Assembly (NCBI RefSeq): GCF_000321045.1
Contig: NZ_HE578946.1
Span: forward strand, 520,986-584,985
Length of the DNA: 64,000 bases
DNA from: Phytobacter massiliensis JC163
Lineage (GTDB): Bacteria; Pseudomonadota; Gammaproteobacteria; Enterobacterales; Enterobacteriaceae
Direction of reading: 5' to 3'
The position numbers and the translations under genes are program-made. Below the pieces are notes generated by a model. The model saw only the letters and a program-made list of their open reading frames with translations. It was not told the DNA's origin and did not search any database. Within the stretch, counting starts at the first letter, position 1, and the number at the start of each line of letters is the position of its first letter. Shown here piece by piece: positions 52,471-61,421 of this stretch.

Positions 52471-53898
52471 TTATTTACGGTTGGCCAGCATGGCGGTCAG
52501 TTTTTCAGCCCAGGCTTTGGTTTCCGGCAGATCCTGTACGGGCTGGCTGTAGTGGCCGCGAATATCCGGCGCGACCGGCGTGGTGGCGTCGATGATCATC
52601 TTATCGGTGATCCCCGCCGGGCTTGAACCCGGATCCAGCTCCAGTACCGACATATTCGGCAGCCGCACCAGATCACCTGCCGGGTTAACCTTCGACGACA
52701 GCGCCCACATCACCTGTGGCAGGTTAAACGGATCGACATCCTCATCCACCATGATCACCATCTTCACGTAGCCCAGCCCGTGCGGGGTGGTCATCGCACG
52801 CAGGCCAACCGCGCGGGCAAAACCGCCGTAGCGTTTTTTGGTCGAGATAATCGCCAGCAGGCCGTGGGTGTACATGGCGTTCACCGCCTGCACTTCCGGG
52901 AACTCGGCTTTCAGCTGCTGATAGAGCGGCACGCAGGTGGCAGGCCCCATCAGATAGTCGATTTCGGTCCACGGCATGCCGAGGTAGAGGGATTCAAAGA
53001 TCGGTTTGGTGCGATAAGAAACTTTATCAATGCGCACCACGGTCATATTACGACCGCCGGAATAGTGGCCGGTAAACTCGCCGAACGGGCCTTCGATTTC
53101 ACGTTTGCGGCCTTCGATCACCCCTTCGAGGATCACTTCTGAACCCCAGGGAACATCGAAGCCGGTCAGCGGCGCGGTGGCGATCGGGTACGGGCTTTCA
53201 CGCAGCGCGCCCGCCATTTCATATTCCGACTGATCGTATTTCAGCGGCGTGGCGCCCATCAGGGTGATGATTGGATCGTTGCCGAGGGTAATCGCGATCG
53301 GCAGGTCTTCCCCGCGCTCTTCCGCTTTATGCAGGTGCAGGGCGATGTCGTGCATCGGCACCGGCTGCAGGCCGAGCTTACGCTTGCCTTTGACTTCCAT
53401 CCGGTAGATGCCGACGTTCTGCTTGCCGAAGTTATCCGGATCCAGCGGATCGCGGGAGACAACGCAGGCTTTATCCAGATAGAACCCGCCGTCGCCGTCG
53501 TTCAGACGAAACAGCGGCAGAATATCGAACAGGTTAATCGCGTCGCCGTCGACGGTGTTTTCCGCCCATGCCGGATTAGCGCGGCGTTCCGGGGTGACGG
53601 GGAAGTTGTCCCAGCGGCGAATAAACTCATCAATCTGTTTCTTAACCGGCGTGTTGGGCGGCAGGCCCAGAGAGATGGCGTGGTTCTGCCACGAGCCGAT
53701 GGTGTTCATGGCGACCCGTGCATCGGTGAAGCCGCGAATGTTATCGAACCACAGCGCCGGCGCGCCATCGCCGATGCGCCCGGTGGCGTTGGCGGCGGCG
53801 GCCAGATCCGGCTCGGCGTTCACCTCTTCACTGATTTTCAGCAGTTGCCCCTGGTCGTCGAGGGCTTGCAGAAAGCTCCGTAAATCATCAAATGCCAT
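52471..53898 (-). CDS. kpdC: Hydroxyarylic acid decarboxylase, subunit C (UbiD family)
   Basis: 475 residues, the standard length. UbiD-type decarboxylase that uses prenylated FMN made by the neighbouring UbiX-like protein to remove CO2 from phenolic acids. Family features are LEGVIEGRKREIEGPFGEF near 257, YSGGRNMTVV, and LYLGMPWTEIDYLMGPAT near 308. The ATG at 53898 fits the AGGAG Shine-Dalgarno better than one at 53904. Overlaps subunit B by 11 bp. The substrate (4-hydroxybenzoate, vanillate, gallate-like) is not readable from sequence. Confidence 0.92.
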   Translation of the reverse strand: MAFDDLRSFLQALDDQGQLLKISEEVNAEPDLAAAANATGRIGDGAPALWFDNIRGFTDARVAMNTIGSWQNHAISLGLPPNTPVKKQIDEFIRRWDNFPVTPERRANPAWAENTVDGDAINLFDILPLFRLNDGDGGFYLDKACVVSRDPLDPDNFGKQNVGIYRMEVKGKRKLGLQPVPMHDIALHLHKAEERGEDLPIAITLGNDPIITLMGATPLKYDQSEYEMAGALRESPYPIATAPLTGFDVPWGSEVILEGVIEGRKREIEGPFGEFTGHYSGGRNMTVVRIDKVSYRTKPIFESLYLGMPWTEIDYLMGPATCVPLYQQLKAEFPEVQAVNAMYTHGLLAIISTKKRYGGFARAVGLRAMTTPHGLGYVKMVIMVDEDVDPFNLPQVMWALSSKVNPAGDLVRLPNMSVLELDPGSSPAGITDKMIIDATTPVAPDIRGHYSQPVQDLPETKAWAEKLTAMLANRK

Positions 53899-54490
53899 TT
53901 TCATTCTCCTGTGAAATATTCTGTGCGGCCTTTAGCCCTTCCCAGCGCCGGGCACGGTTGTGCTCCAGACCGAACTGGTCAAGCACGCGGGTGACGATAT
54001 GCTGCGCAATGTCGTCCGCAGTTTGCGGATGGTTGTACCAGGCGGGCATCGGGGGAACCATCGCCACGCCCATGCGGGAGAGGGCGAGCATATTCTCTAA
54101 ATGGATGGTGCTCAGCGGCGTTTCGCGGGGCACCAGTACCAGCTTGCGCCCCTCTTTAAGGATGACGTCGGCCGCCCGCCCAACCAGCCCTTCGGCATAA
54201 CCTGCGCGAATGCCTGCCAGCGTCTTCATGCTGCAAGGGATGATTATCATGCCGTCGGTACGAAACGACCCGGAGGAGATTGTCGCGGCCTGGTTGACCG
54301 GGCTGTGAACCACATCCGCCAGCGCTTCGACATCGCGAACGGAAAAGGGCGTTTCAAGTTCGATGGTGGTTTTGGCCCATTTCGACATGACCAGGTGCGT
54401 TTCCACATCTGGGATTGCGCGGAGCGCCTGCAATAGCGCCACGCCCAGCGGAGCGCCGGTCGCGCCCGTCATTCCGATAATCAGTCTCAT
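53888..54490 (-). CDS. kpdB: Hydroxyarylic acid decarboxylase, subunit B (UbiX-like flavin prenyltransferase)
   Basis: 200 residues. Makes prenyl-FMN from FMN and dimethylallyl phosphate for subunit C. N-terminal FMN loop IIGMTGATGAPLGVALLQAL, SSGSFRTDGMIIIPCSMKTLAGI near 72, and VLVPRETPLSTIHLENML near 118 are UbiX hallmarks. First gene of the B-C-D operon, directly behind a palindromic operator candidate, and divergent from the MarR-type gene. The same operon type lies between rpoS and mutS in E. coli O157. Confidence 0.92.
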   Translation of the reverse strand: MRLIIGMTGATGAPLGVALLQALRAIPDVETHLVMSKWAKTTIELETPFSVRDVEALADVVHSPVNQAATISSGSFRTDGMIIIPCSMKTLAGIRAGYAEGLVGRAADVILKEGRKLVLVPRETPLSTIHLENMLALSRMGVAMVPPMPAWYNHPQTADDIAQHIVTRVLDQFGLEHNRARRWEGLKAAQNISQENENGI

Positions 54491-54505
54491 TCATATCCTC
54501 AATAA

Positions 54506-54521
54506 TTGTTCGTGTACGAAC
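54506..54521. promoter_or_regulatory. Palindrome TGTTCGT-GT-ACGAACA, candidate MarR operator
   Basis: Exact 7-bp inverted repeat spaced by two bases, 16 bp before the kpdB start in the region shared with the divergent MarR-family gene. Position and symmetry suit repression of kpdBCD relieved by a phenolic acid. Confidence 0.55.
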
Positions 54522-54661
54522 ATTTTCATTTAAATTACTCCTTCACTCGAAAGTCGACAATCGCGTTTGCACAGGGCCGCATTTTTTGCACAAGCCGGGC
54601 GCGTTAAAATTTCGCCGTTTAGCGGCTATCATGAGGGGGTGATTTCAACGATGGAGCATTC

Positions 54662-55066
54662 ATGGAGTTAAGAAACGAGACGTTTCATCTGCTACGCCAC
54701 CTGTTTCAGCAGCACACCGCCTGCTGGCAGCAGGCGCTGCCGGACCTGACCAAGCCGCAGTATGCGGTGATGCGCGCCATCGCGGAGCACCCCGGCATAG
54801 AGCAGGTCGCGCTCATCGAAGTCGCTGCCAGCACCAAAGCGACGCTGGCGGAGATGTTAAGCCGTATGGAGGCGCGCGGGCTGCTGCGCCGTGAGCACGA
54901 TCCTGATGATAAGCGGCGGCGTTTTCTGTTTCTTACGCCAGAAGGGGAGACGCTGTTGCAAAACAGCATGCCGCTGGGTAACGGCGTGGACAATGCGTTT
55001 CTTGGCAAATTAAGCGAAGCTGAACAGGCGCAGTTTACCCGGCTGATTCGCCGGATGATGGAATAA
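54662..55066 (+). CDS. MarR-family transcriptional regulator
   Basis: 134 residues. Winged helix typical of MarR/SlyA: TKPQYAVMRAIAEHPGIEQVALIEVAASTKATLAEMLSRME, then the wing REHDPDDKRRRFLFLTPEG. Such proteins usually sense aromatic acids. Being divergent from kpdBCD, it is the likely local regulator of the decarboxylase. Confidence 0.88.
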   Translation: MELRNETFHLLRHLFQQHTACWQQALPDLTKPQYAVMRAIAEHPGIEQVALIEVAASTKATLAEMLSRMEARGLLRREHDPDDKRRRFLFLTPEGETLLQNSMPLGNGVDNAFLGKLSEAEQAQFTRLIRRMME

Positions 55067-55089
55067 AAGAAAGGCCGCCCGCGGCGGCC
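55066..55089 (-). terminator. Rho-independent terminator of osmC (minus strand)
   Basis: GGCCGCC and GGCGGCC pair around CGC; on the minus strand the stem is followed by TTTCTTTTA, which overlaps the marR stop. Confidence 0.65.
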
Positions 55090-55123
55090 AGTAAAGCAGG
55101 AACCCCTGCCCGGGGCTGGGGGA

Positions 55124-55552
55124 TTAATTCAGCGTGTACTCCAGCGAAATATCCGCATTGAGGACTTGTGATACCGGGCAGCCCGCTTTGGCTTTCTGAA
55201 TGATTTCGTCAAAAGCCGCTTCTTCAATGCCCGGCACTTTCACCGTGCTGTTGAGGGCGATTTTGGTGATGGCGAAGCCGTCACCGGCTTTGTCCAGCGA
55301 GACCACCGCGGTGGTGTCAATGCTTTCAGCGGTATGGCCCGCTTCGCCCAGCATCAGCGACAGCGCCATAGAGAAACAGGCCGCGTGGGCCGCGCCGATA
55401 AGCTCTTCCGGGTTGGTGCCCGCCGCGCCTTCAAAGCGAGTGTTAAAGCCGTACGGCTGCTGGCTGAGCGCGCCGCTTTCCGTTGAAACTGTGCCTTTCC
55501 CGCGTTTGATGTCGCCTTCCCAGTGGGCCTGCCCTTTCTTCTGAATCGTCAT
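55124..55552 (-). CDS. osmC: OsmC, osmotically induced peroxiredoxin
   Basis: 142 residues (E. coli 143), similar along its whole length. Reduces organic hydroperoxides with a Cys pair: peroxidatic Cys in GAAHAACFSMALSLML near 59 and resolving Cys in KAGCPVSQVL near 124. In E. coli osmC lies elsewhere on the chromosome, so its place between marR and mutS is a feature of this lineage. Confidence 0.94.
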   Translation of the reverse strand: MTIQKKGQAHWEGDIKRGKGTVSTESGALSQQPYGFNTRFEGAAGTNPEELIGAAHAACFSMALSLMLGEAGHTAESIDTTAVVSLDKAGDGFAITKIALNSTVKVPGIEEAAFDEIIQKAKAGCPVSQVLNADISLEYTLN

Positions 55553-55656
55553 ATCATCGCTCCTTTTTTATCTTCAACAGAGATAAAAAGTATAGAAGCC
55601 ACAGCCAGGCTTGCCCGGCTATGGCGCATTTTCAGAGTAATGACGGCATCAAAGGT

Positions 55657-58218
55657 TTAGACCAGGCTTTTCAGGCGGTAGATCCACTCCAGCGCCTGGC
55701 GTGGGGTCAGCGAATCTGGGTCAAGATTTTCCAGCGCCTCAACGGCCGGGCTGGTCTCTTCCGGCGCGGCGAGCAGCGACATCTGGGTGCCATCGATCTG
55801 GGTTGCGCCCGCGCTGGGGGATAAACTCTCCAGCTCGCGCAGCTTGGCCCGCGCGCGTTTCACCACCTCTTTCGGCACGCCTGCCAGCGCGGCTACCGCC
55901 AGACCATAGCTCTTGCTGGCCGCCCCGTCCTGTACGCTGTGCATAAAGGCGATGGTGTCGCCGTGCTCTAAGGCGTCCAGGTGAACGTTCGCTACCCCTT
56001 CCATTTTTTCCGGCAGTTGGGTCAGCTCGAAATAGTGGGTGGCAAACAGCGTCAACGCTTTGATTTTATTCGCCAGATTCTCCGCGCAGGCCCACGCCAG
56101 CGACAGGCCGTCGTAGGTGGAGGTGCCGCGGCCAATCTCGTCCATCAGTACCAGACTGTGTTCGGTGGCGTTATGCAGGATGTTGGCGGTTTCGGTCATC
56201 TCCACCATAAAGGTCGAGCGCCCGCTGGCCAGGTCATCCGCGGCCCCAACGCGGGTGAAAATGCGGTCAATCGGGCCGATTTCCACTTTCTGCGCCGGGA
56301 CGTAGCTGCCTATCCAGGCAAGCAGGGCAATCAGCGCCGTCTGGCGCATATAGGTACTTTTACCCCCCATATTCGGCCCGGTGATGATAAGCATCCTGCG
56401 CTGCGCGGAGAGATTCAGCGGGTTAGCGATAAAGGGCTCGGTCAGCACCTGCTCCACGACCGGGTGACGCCCCTCGACAATACGGATGCCGGGTTTATCG
56501 CTGAATGTCGGGCAGCAGTAGTTCAGCGTTTCCGCGCGCTCTGCCAGGTTCGTCAGCACATCCAGTTCCGCCAGCGCCGCGGCGCTCTGCTGCAGGTCGG
56601 CCAGGTGCGGCAGTAGCAGATCGAACAGTTCGTCATACAGCTGTTTTTCCAGCGCCAGCGCTTTCCCCTTCGAGGTGAGCACTTTGTCTTCGTACTCTTT
56701 CAGTTCGGGAATAATGTAGCGTTCGGCATTTTTGAGGGTCTGGCGGCGTACGTAGTGAATCGGCGCGAGATGGCTCTGGCCGCGGCTTATCTGAATAAAA
56801 TAACCGTGGACGGCGTTGTAGCCGACTTTCAGCGTATCAAGCCCCAGCTTCTCCCGTTCGCGTATCTCCAGCCGGTCGAGATAATCCGTGGCGCCGTCAG
56901 CCAGCCCGCGCCACTCGTCCAGCTCGGCGTTGTACCCCGGAGCGATTACGCCGCCGTCGCGTACCAGCACCGGCGGCGCGTCGATAATCGCCCGCTCCAG
57001 CAGCTCACGCAGTTCGCTGAACTCGCCCATCTTTTCCCGCAGCTGCTGCACCGGAGCGCAGGCGATTTCCGCCAGCTGCGCCCGCAGTTCCGGCAGTTGC
57101 TGGAACGCATGGCGCATCCGCGCCAGATCCCGCGGCCTTGCTGTACGCAGGGCAAGGCGAGCAAGGATGCGTTCCAGATCGCCCACCTGGCGCAGCACGG
57201 GCTGGAGCTGCGCGGCGTGTTCCTGCAGCGCGGCGATAGTCTGCTGCCTGGCGGTCAGGGTGTTGACGTCGCGGATCGGCATGTGCAGCCAGCGTTTAAG
57301 CATGCGGCTACCCATCGGCGTGACCGTACAGTCGAGCACCGAGGCCAGGGTGTTCTCGAAACCGCCCGCCAGGTTCTGGGTAATTTCCAGATTGCGACGC
57401 GTGGCGGCGTCCATAATGATGCTGTCCTGCTGACGCTCCATGGTAATTGAGCGGATATGCGGCAGGGAGGTGCGCTGGGTATCTTTGACATATTGCAGCA
57501 GGCAACCGGCGGCGCAGAGGCCGCGCGGGGCGTTTTCAACGCCAAAGCCGACCAGATCGCGGGTGCCGAACTGCAGGTTAAGCTGCTGGCGCGCGGTGTC
57601 GATTTCAAACTCCCACAGCGGACGCCTGCGCAGCCCGCGGCGGTTTTCAATCAGCGCCATCTCGGCAAAATCTTCCGCATAGAGGAGCTCGGCCGGGTTG
57701 GTGCGCTGTAGCTCCGCCGCCATGGTTTCGCGGTCGGCGGGCTCGCTCACGCGAAAACGGCCAGAGCTGATATCAAGCGTGGCGTAGCCAAAGCCTTTGC
57801 TGTCCTGCCAGATGGCCGCCAGCAGGTTGTCCTGGCGCTCCTGCAGCAGCGCCTCATCGCTGATAGTGCCGGGGGTGACGATGCGCACGACTTTACGCTC
57901 CACCGGCCCTTTGCTGGTGGCGGGATCGCCAATCTGCTCACAAATCGCCACCGACTCGCCCAGGCTCACCAGCTTCGCCAGATAGTTCTCAACCGCGTGG
58001 TGCGGCACCCCCGCCATAGGGATCGGCTCGCCTGCTGACGCGCCGCGCTTCGTCAGCGAAATATCCATCAGCTGCGAGGCGCGCTTCGCATCGTCGTAAA
58101 ACAGCTCGTAAAAATCACCCATCCGGTAAAACAGCAAAATATCCGGATGCTGCGCTTTCAGCTTGAGATACTGCTGCATCATCGGCGTGTGGGCGTCGAA
58201 GTTCTCTAGTGTACTCAT
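55657..58218 (-). CDS. mutS: MutS, DNA mismatch recognition protein
   Basis: 853 residues, as in E. coli. Mismatch-sensing Phe36 and Glu38 in GDFYELF, connector, clamp and lever domains, Walker [17 protein letters not shown] near 614, [13 protein letters not shown] near 693, and the C-terminal tetramerisation helix [15 protein letters not shown]. No damage is seen. Its 5' side borders the accessory island. Confidence 0.98.
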   Translation of the reverse strand: MSTLENFDAHTPMMQQYLKLKAQHPDILLFYRMGDFYELFYDDAKRASQLMDISLTKRGASAGEPIPMAGVPHHAVENYLAKLVSLGESVAICEQIGDPATSKGPVERKVVRIVTPGTISDEALLQERQDNLLAAIWQDSKGFGYATLDISSGRFRVSEPADRETMAAELQRTNPAELLYAEDFAEMALIENRRGLRRRPLWEFEIDTARQQLNLQFGTRDLVGFGVENAPRGLCAAGCLLQYVKDTQRTSLPHIRSITMERQQDSIIMDAATRRNLEITQNLAGGFENTLASVLDCTVTPMGSRMLKRWLHMPIRDVNTLTARQQTIAALQEHAAQLQPVLRQVGDLERILARLALRTARPRDLARMRHAFQQLPELRAQLAEIACAPVQQLREKMGEFSELRELLERAIIDAPPVLVRDGGVIAPGYNAELDEWRGLADGATDYLDRLEIREREKLGLDTLKVGYNAVHGYFIQISRGQSHLAPIHYVRRQTLKNAERYIIPELKEYEDKVLTSKGKALALEKQLYDELFDLLLPHLADLQQSAAALAELDVLTNLAERAETLNYCCPTFSDKPGIRIVEGRHPVVEQVLTEPFIANPLNLSAQRRMLIITGPNMGGKSTYMRQTALIALLAWIGSYVPAQKVEIGPIDRIFTRVGAADDLASGRSTFMVEMTETANILHNATEHSLVLMDEIGRGTSTYDGLSLAWACAENLANKIKALTLFATHYFELTQLPEKMEGVANVHLDALEHGDTIAFMHSVQDGAASKSYGLAVAALAGVPKEVVKRARAKLRELESLSPSAGATQIDGTQMSLLAAPEETSPAVEALENLDPDSLTPRQALEWIYRLKSLV

Positions 58219-58329
58219 CAGTTTATGATGTCCATTTTTTAAATTTTAATGAGTTAGTGATGTTTGTTGTTCTCATTGATTTCACTTTGTCTCATTGGAT
58301 CTCATGAAACCCTACATTTCGTTTCATAA
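58219..58329. other. mutS upstream boundary, possible attachment region
   Basis: AT-rich DNA between the mutS start and the integrase fragment. Three TCTCAT repeats occur at 58271, 58290 and 58300 (two as TCTCATTG), and CCCTAC (58310-58315) is mirrored by GTAGGG (58334-58339). These could be integrase arm or core sites; no tRNA or ssrA-like sequence is seen. Confidence 0.3.
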
Positions 58330-59112
58330 ATGCGTAGGGAGCATGATAACGGAGTCTTTAGGGCAGGAAAACAAGAGGCAAAGCCACTGTCGTTTAAAGC
58401 GATAGAAATGATGAAGCCAGGTGACAAAGATAAAGCTGATATTGTCAGAAATCGTGGTTTACGTGTCTCCTGTGGAACGACCGGTGTTAAGTCTTTTTTC
58501 AATCGCTACATGAGCCCTGTGACTGGAAAACTTGCGCAAGTCAAAATTGGCAACTTCCCGCAGACTTCTCTCGCCGCTGCACGTCTTAAACTCAACGAAT
58601 TAAAGCTCCTCCGTCAGGAGGGGCGGTGTCCTGCATCAGAACTCAAGCAGGAAAAACAACTTCGTGCAATCGAGGCTGAACAGGTCAAAGTACCTGAATT
58701 AACTGTACAGGGATTAGTTGAGCTCTACCTCACTGAGCGCATTGAGGACCGCAAAACTAAGGATGGCAAAATCATTCCGGGGGCCCGGAAGAAGAAAGGC
58801 CAGGATGAAGTGCGCAGAACACTGTATGCCGATGCGGTAGATAAACTGGGCAATCGTAATGCCGCTGAAATCACACGCAATGACGTGATTACACTTATCA
58901 ATGGCATTGTTGCCAGAGGAGCAAAAGTGCAAGCCGGTAACGTTCTACGGGAGCTGTCTTTGGCCTACGAGTTCGCTATTGGTCTGGGGCGTTTTGATGC
59001 CAGCTTTGCTAATCCCGCGCTGTTGGTAAAATCCAGCCCATTGTTACCTGGAGGTAAGTATTCTTCACTGGAGGTTTTTTTTCAAACCAGCAGTATTGGG
59101 CGTGAAGTATAA
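58330..59112 (+). pseudogene. Truncated tyrosine integrase (P4/DUF4102 type)
   Basis: 260 residues where full proteins have about 400. The N-terminal DUF4102-type arm-binding part (GLRVSCGTTGVKSFFNRYMSP, KIGNFPQTSLAAARLKLNELK) and core-binding part (DAVDKLGNRNAAEITRNDVITLINGIVARG) are present up to FANPALLVKSS. The catalytic domain with the R-H-R-Y residues is missing, replaced by about 25 unrelated residues after position 235. The remnant can bind DNA at most; it should not recombine. Confidence 0.85.
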
Positions 59113-59221
59113 CGGAAAGAGCTTCGATAAAAGCAATGAGCATGACAGTGCAACTACATTTGGTAAAGATAGATTCGCTAACTATATAGTTAGCGAGAAT
59201 AGAAAACTCATTGATTTTTAA
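59075..59221 (+). pseudogene. C-terminal fragment of an unrecognised gene joined to the integrase
   Basis: In another frame than the integrase, the stretch from about 59075 reads FFKPAVLGVKYNGKSFDKSN and continues with FGKDRFANYIVSENRKLIDF to a TAA at 59219. It has the look of the conserved C-terminal end of a larger accessory protein. I do not recognise the family. No start codon belongs to it. Confidence 0.4.
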
Positions 59222-59950
59222 CTGTTTAAACCCATACTTAATTCAATTGTAGAAATTAACGAGCATTTTATTAAACTTTATTTGCCAAAATGAACTTCTG
59301 AAAAGGTATCAGAATGTTAATATCGAAAACTGATTATGCTCGTCATTGTGGGGTGAGCCGCCAGACAATATATGACTGAGTAGCCAAGGGGTAATTGCAG
59401 CCAGCCAGATTAAAATCTTTACTAACGGCTACGATTTTGTAAAAGGGTTTCTGCATATTGATTTTGACCCGTGCAGCTATGACTCTGTGTATTGGGGCGC
59501 ATTACTCTTCTCGATGTCATACCTGCTGGCTATGCCTCGCAACAGATTCTAGCCGCTTGATTTTGTTGCAGGCTGCTGGTGGGAAACAGCTTGCATCAAT
59601 CCTGTCTTTTCATTGAATTTAGTAGAGCGTCACAATCATTTTTATGCGAAAAAACACCATGTCTTTCATGCATTAGAAATGCCAGTATTTTTGGGGCAAA
59701 AATGGAAAGTGTAAACCATGGTTGAGAGCCTCATAAAGACAGGCATCATGGCAAAAGTGTAAAGGGGCGATATATAGAAATATTAAGGTTCAGGGGAGAG
59801 GATATGCACAAAGTGAACAGGACAAGACCATACCAACTTTACACTTTTGGTAAAGCAATTTTTTTCCCTGTGATCAAAGAAGTGCCCCTTACCCCGAATA
59901 AGTTTTAGCCTTAATCAGAAATATCCTAACACCTTACTTTCTGGCACTCT
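59222..59950. other. Decayed accessory DNA without an intact gene
   Basis: About 730 bp of AT-rich relic DNA. It holds the Nu1-like fragment (59314-59394), an open stretch without a start codon (59391-59552, containing GYDFVKGFLHIDFDP, unrecognised), and three copies of an AAAGTGTAAA element at 59706-59715, 59753-59763 and, inverted, 59838-59848. CAAAAGTGTAAAG (59752-59764) and CTTTACACTTTTG (59837-59849) form an exact 13-bp inverted repeat. Confidence 0.5.
59314..59394 (+). pseudogene. Phage terminase small-subunit (Nu1-like) N-terminal remnant
   Basis: ATG 59314 reads MLISKTDYARHCGVSRQTIYD, the helix-turn-helix start of Nu1-like DNA-packaging proteins, then TGA where Trp is expected, VAKG and a TAA. 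The rest of the gene is gone. It indicates prophage debris in the island. Confidence 0.6.
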
Positions 59951-59956
59951 TATAAT
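59951..59956 (+). promoter_or_regulatory. Consensus -10 element of the metalloprotease cassette
   Basis: TATAAT lies 31 bp before the ATG at 59987, with AGGA at 59977-59980 as Shine-Dalgarno. No good -35 is visible at 16-18 bp upstream, so an activator or a weak promoter is likely. Confidence 0.45.
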
Positions 59957-59986
59957 CGAAAGCATTGCTTACCATGAGGAATAGCA

Positions 59987-60931
59987 ATGGACGTTATCCG
60001 GATGGATTTGCAGTCAAAACTGCAGGTAGTCCTAACCAAAGCTGCATCCCTGCTACCGTCTGATGTCGGGGAACAGCTTCTGGCTATGATTACTCCACAA
60101 GCGCTTGCTACGATGGCTGGAGTAGTCGTGATATGGGCTGGTGCCCATTTCTTTGGGATTGGCGAGATTGCTGATATCATACTGCTGGTAGTAGGGTGGG
60201 TGGCGATAGGTGGTGTTGCTTTTGAAGCCGGAAAAAAGCTGTATGACTTTGCTGTCAAAACTAACAATGCCAGAACAGAAGCAGACCTGGATGCTGCTGC
60301 TAAAGATCTGGCTGAAGCCATCACCCTTATCGGCGTTAATACCGTTCTGATACTGCTGTTCAGAAAGAAACCTGGGGATACTTTTAAAAAGCCTCTAAGG
60401 GGGGTCGTTATGCCTCGTTACAGTGGAGAGATTGCTTCGCGTATGAATCTACCCCGCAACGGTGGCTGGCGTTATAAACCAATAATAAAAATTACCAAAT
60501 ACAAGGATGTTATACAGGGGGCGACAAAACCCTGGGGAGATGCTGTGGTTGGCCGTAACTTCTATCCGGAAGCTATGTCAAAAGAGGAAGCCTACCTTAA
60601 AATGCTCACCACGCTTTACCACGAGCAAGTCCATATGGCTATTGCCCCTAAATTTTACCTGCTGCGCGAGTTACGGGTCTTTATGAGGCAATCTGCTTAT
60701 TCAAAGTCATATATACTACGCTATCTTGAAGAAGCTCTTGCCGAAACTATCGGTTTGCTAAGAGCAAGGGGAATGAGCTCTGAATACATCATTCAGGGAT
60801 TTAAATTTCCTTTGGGGAATACCTATGAGATTACTTTTTCCCTCCTACGACAGGAAGCCGCAGGGATTCTCTTGGGACCAGTGACGGTCGGGGGGATTAT
60901 GTATAGTGTCTGGTATGGAGCACAGCAATGA
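59987..60931 (+). CDS. Putative zinc-metalloprotease toxin (HExxH) with membrane-spanning N-terminus
   Basis: 314 residues. The first half has two hydrophobic segments (about 41-58 and 61-80) and a third at 113-125, with ARTEADLDAAAKDLAEAITL between them, an arrangement often found in effector or polymorphic-toxin proteins ahead of the toxic domain. The second half holds His212-Glu213-Gln-Val-His216 (LYHEQVHMAI), a zincin motif, and LEEALAETIG at 247-256 with Glu248, Glu249 or Glu253 as possible third ligand. A hydrophobic tail lies at 291-312. A PAAR, Rhs or VgrG delivery domain is absent. The next gene overlaps its stop (ATGA), as toxin-immunity pairs do. Toxin function is inferred. Confidence 0.6.
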   Translation: MDVIRMDLQSKLQVVLTKAASLLPSDVGEQLLAMITPQALATMAGVVVIWAGAHFFGIGEIADIILLVVGWVAIGGVAFEAGKKLYDFAVKTNNARTEADLDAAAKDLAEAITLIGVNTVLILLFRKKPGDTFKKPLRGVVMPRYSGEIASRMNLPRNGGWRYKPIIKITKYKDVIQGATKPWGDAVVGRNFYPEAMSKEEAYLKMLTTLYHEQVHMAIAPKFYLLRELRVFMRQSAYSKSYILRYLEEALAETIGLLRARGMSSEYIIQGFKFPLGNTYEITFSLLRQEAAGILLGPVTVGGIMYSVWYGAQQ

Positions 60932-61206
60932 TTACGCAGGACAAAGCAATACAAATAGCAAAGGATTATGCCGACCAAAATGGGCGAGGTTGGGATGAGC
61001 GTTACTATGAAGCCAGCCCTATGATCCTAAATGGTGAACCAGTATGGATGATCTCTACATCTGATAATGAATATTCAGAAGAACTTCCTTGGATGATGGA
61101 GCATATGCCAAATCCTTCGTACTATTATATCAGTATGGTAGAAGCTAAGTGTATTGCAGTAGGATCCAGAGTGAATGAATTTCTAAGAGTAAATGAAGGC
61201 ATTTAA
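60928..61206 (+). CDS. Putative immunity protein of the metalloprotease cassette
   Basis: 92 residues, acidic, without signal peptide or membrane segment. Start ITQDKAIQIAKDYADQNGRGW and then NGEPVWMISTSDNEY suggest a small alpha/beta protein of the kind seen among Imm35/YrhB-like or PepSY-like immunity proteins; the family is not certain. Translationally coupled to the metalloprotease gene by ATGA, which is the main argument for an immunity role. Confidence 0.5.
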   Translation: MITQDKAIQIAKDYADQNGRGWDERYYEASPMILNGEPVWMISTSDNEYSEELPWMMEHMPNPSYYYISMVEAKCIAVGSRVNEFLRVNEGI

Positions 61207-61268
61207 TCTATTGTCAAAAACTGCATAGGTATTTTGGAGGAGGGAGAATGGTTTTATCCAAACTTATA

Positions 61269-61421
61269 TCATGTAACGCTGGAAACAGAATAACTACGAT
61301 CAAAAACCTGTTTGACTGCTTTAATTTTAAACTCTTCGGGATAACGCTTACCGCCCATAGGCACCTCTCTTTAAGCCATCTTAAATGTCTCTGAGGTGTC
61401 TGTTAAACCCGTGGCGATTCA
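61269..61421 (-). mobile_element. IS3-family (IS51-group-like) left-end remnant with start of orfA
   Basis: On the minus strand the terminal sequence TGAATCGCCACGGGTTTAAC (from 61421) is followed by ATG 61358 and MGGKRYPEEFKIKAVKQVFD, then SVSSV and an early stop at 61269. This is the N-terminus of a typical IS3-family OrfA. Everything beyond is lost, so the element cannot move. Confidence 0.75.

Noticed and set aside
61396-61421. GTG at 61396 as the true start of the nuclease-like frame
   Set aside because: The GTG and the next eight codons belong to the terminal sequence of the IS remnant, so the frame is a chance fusion.
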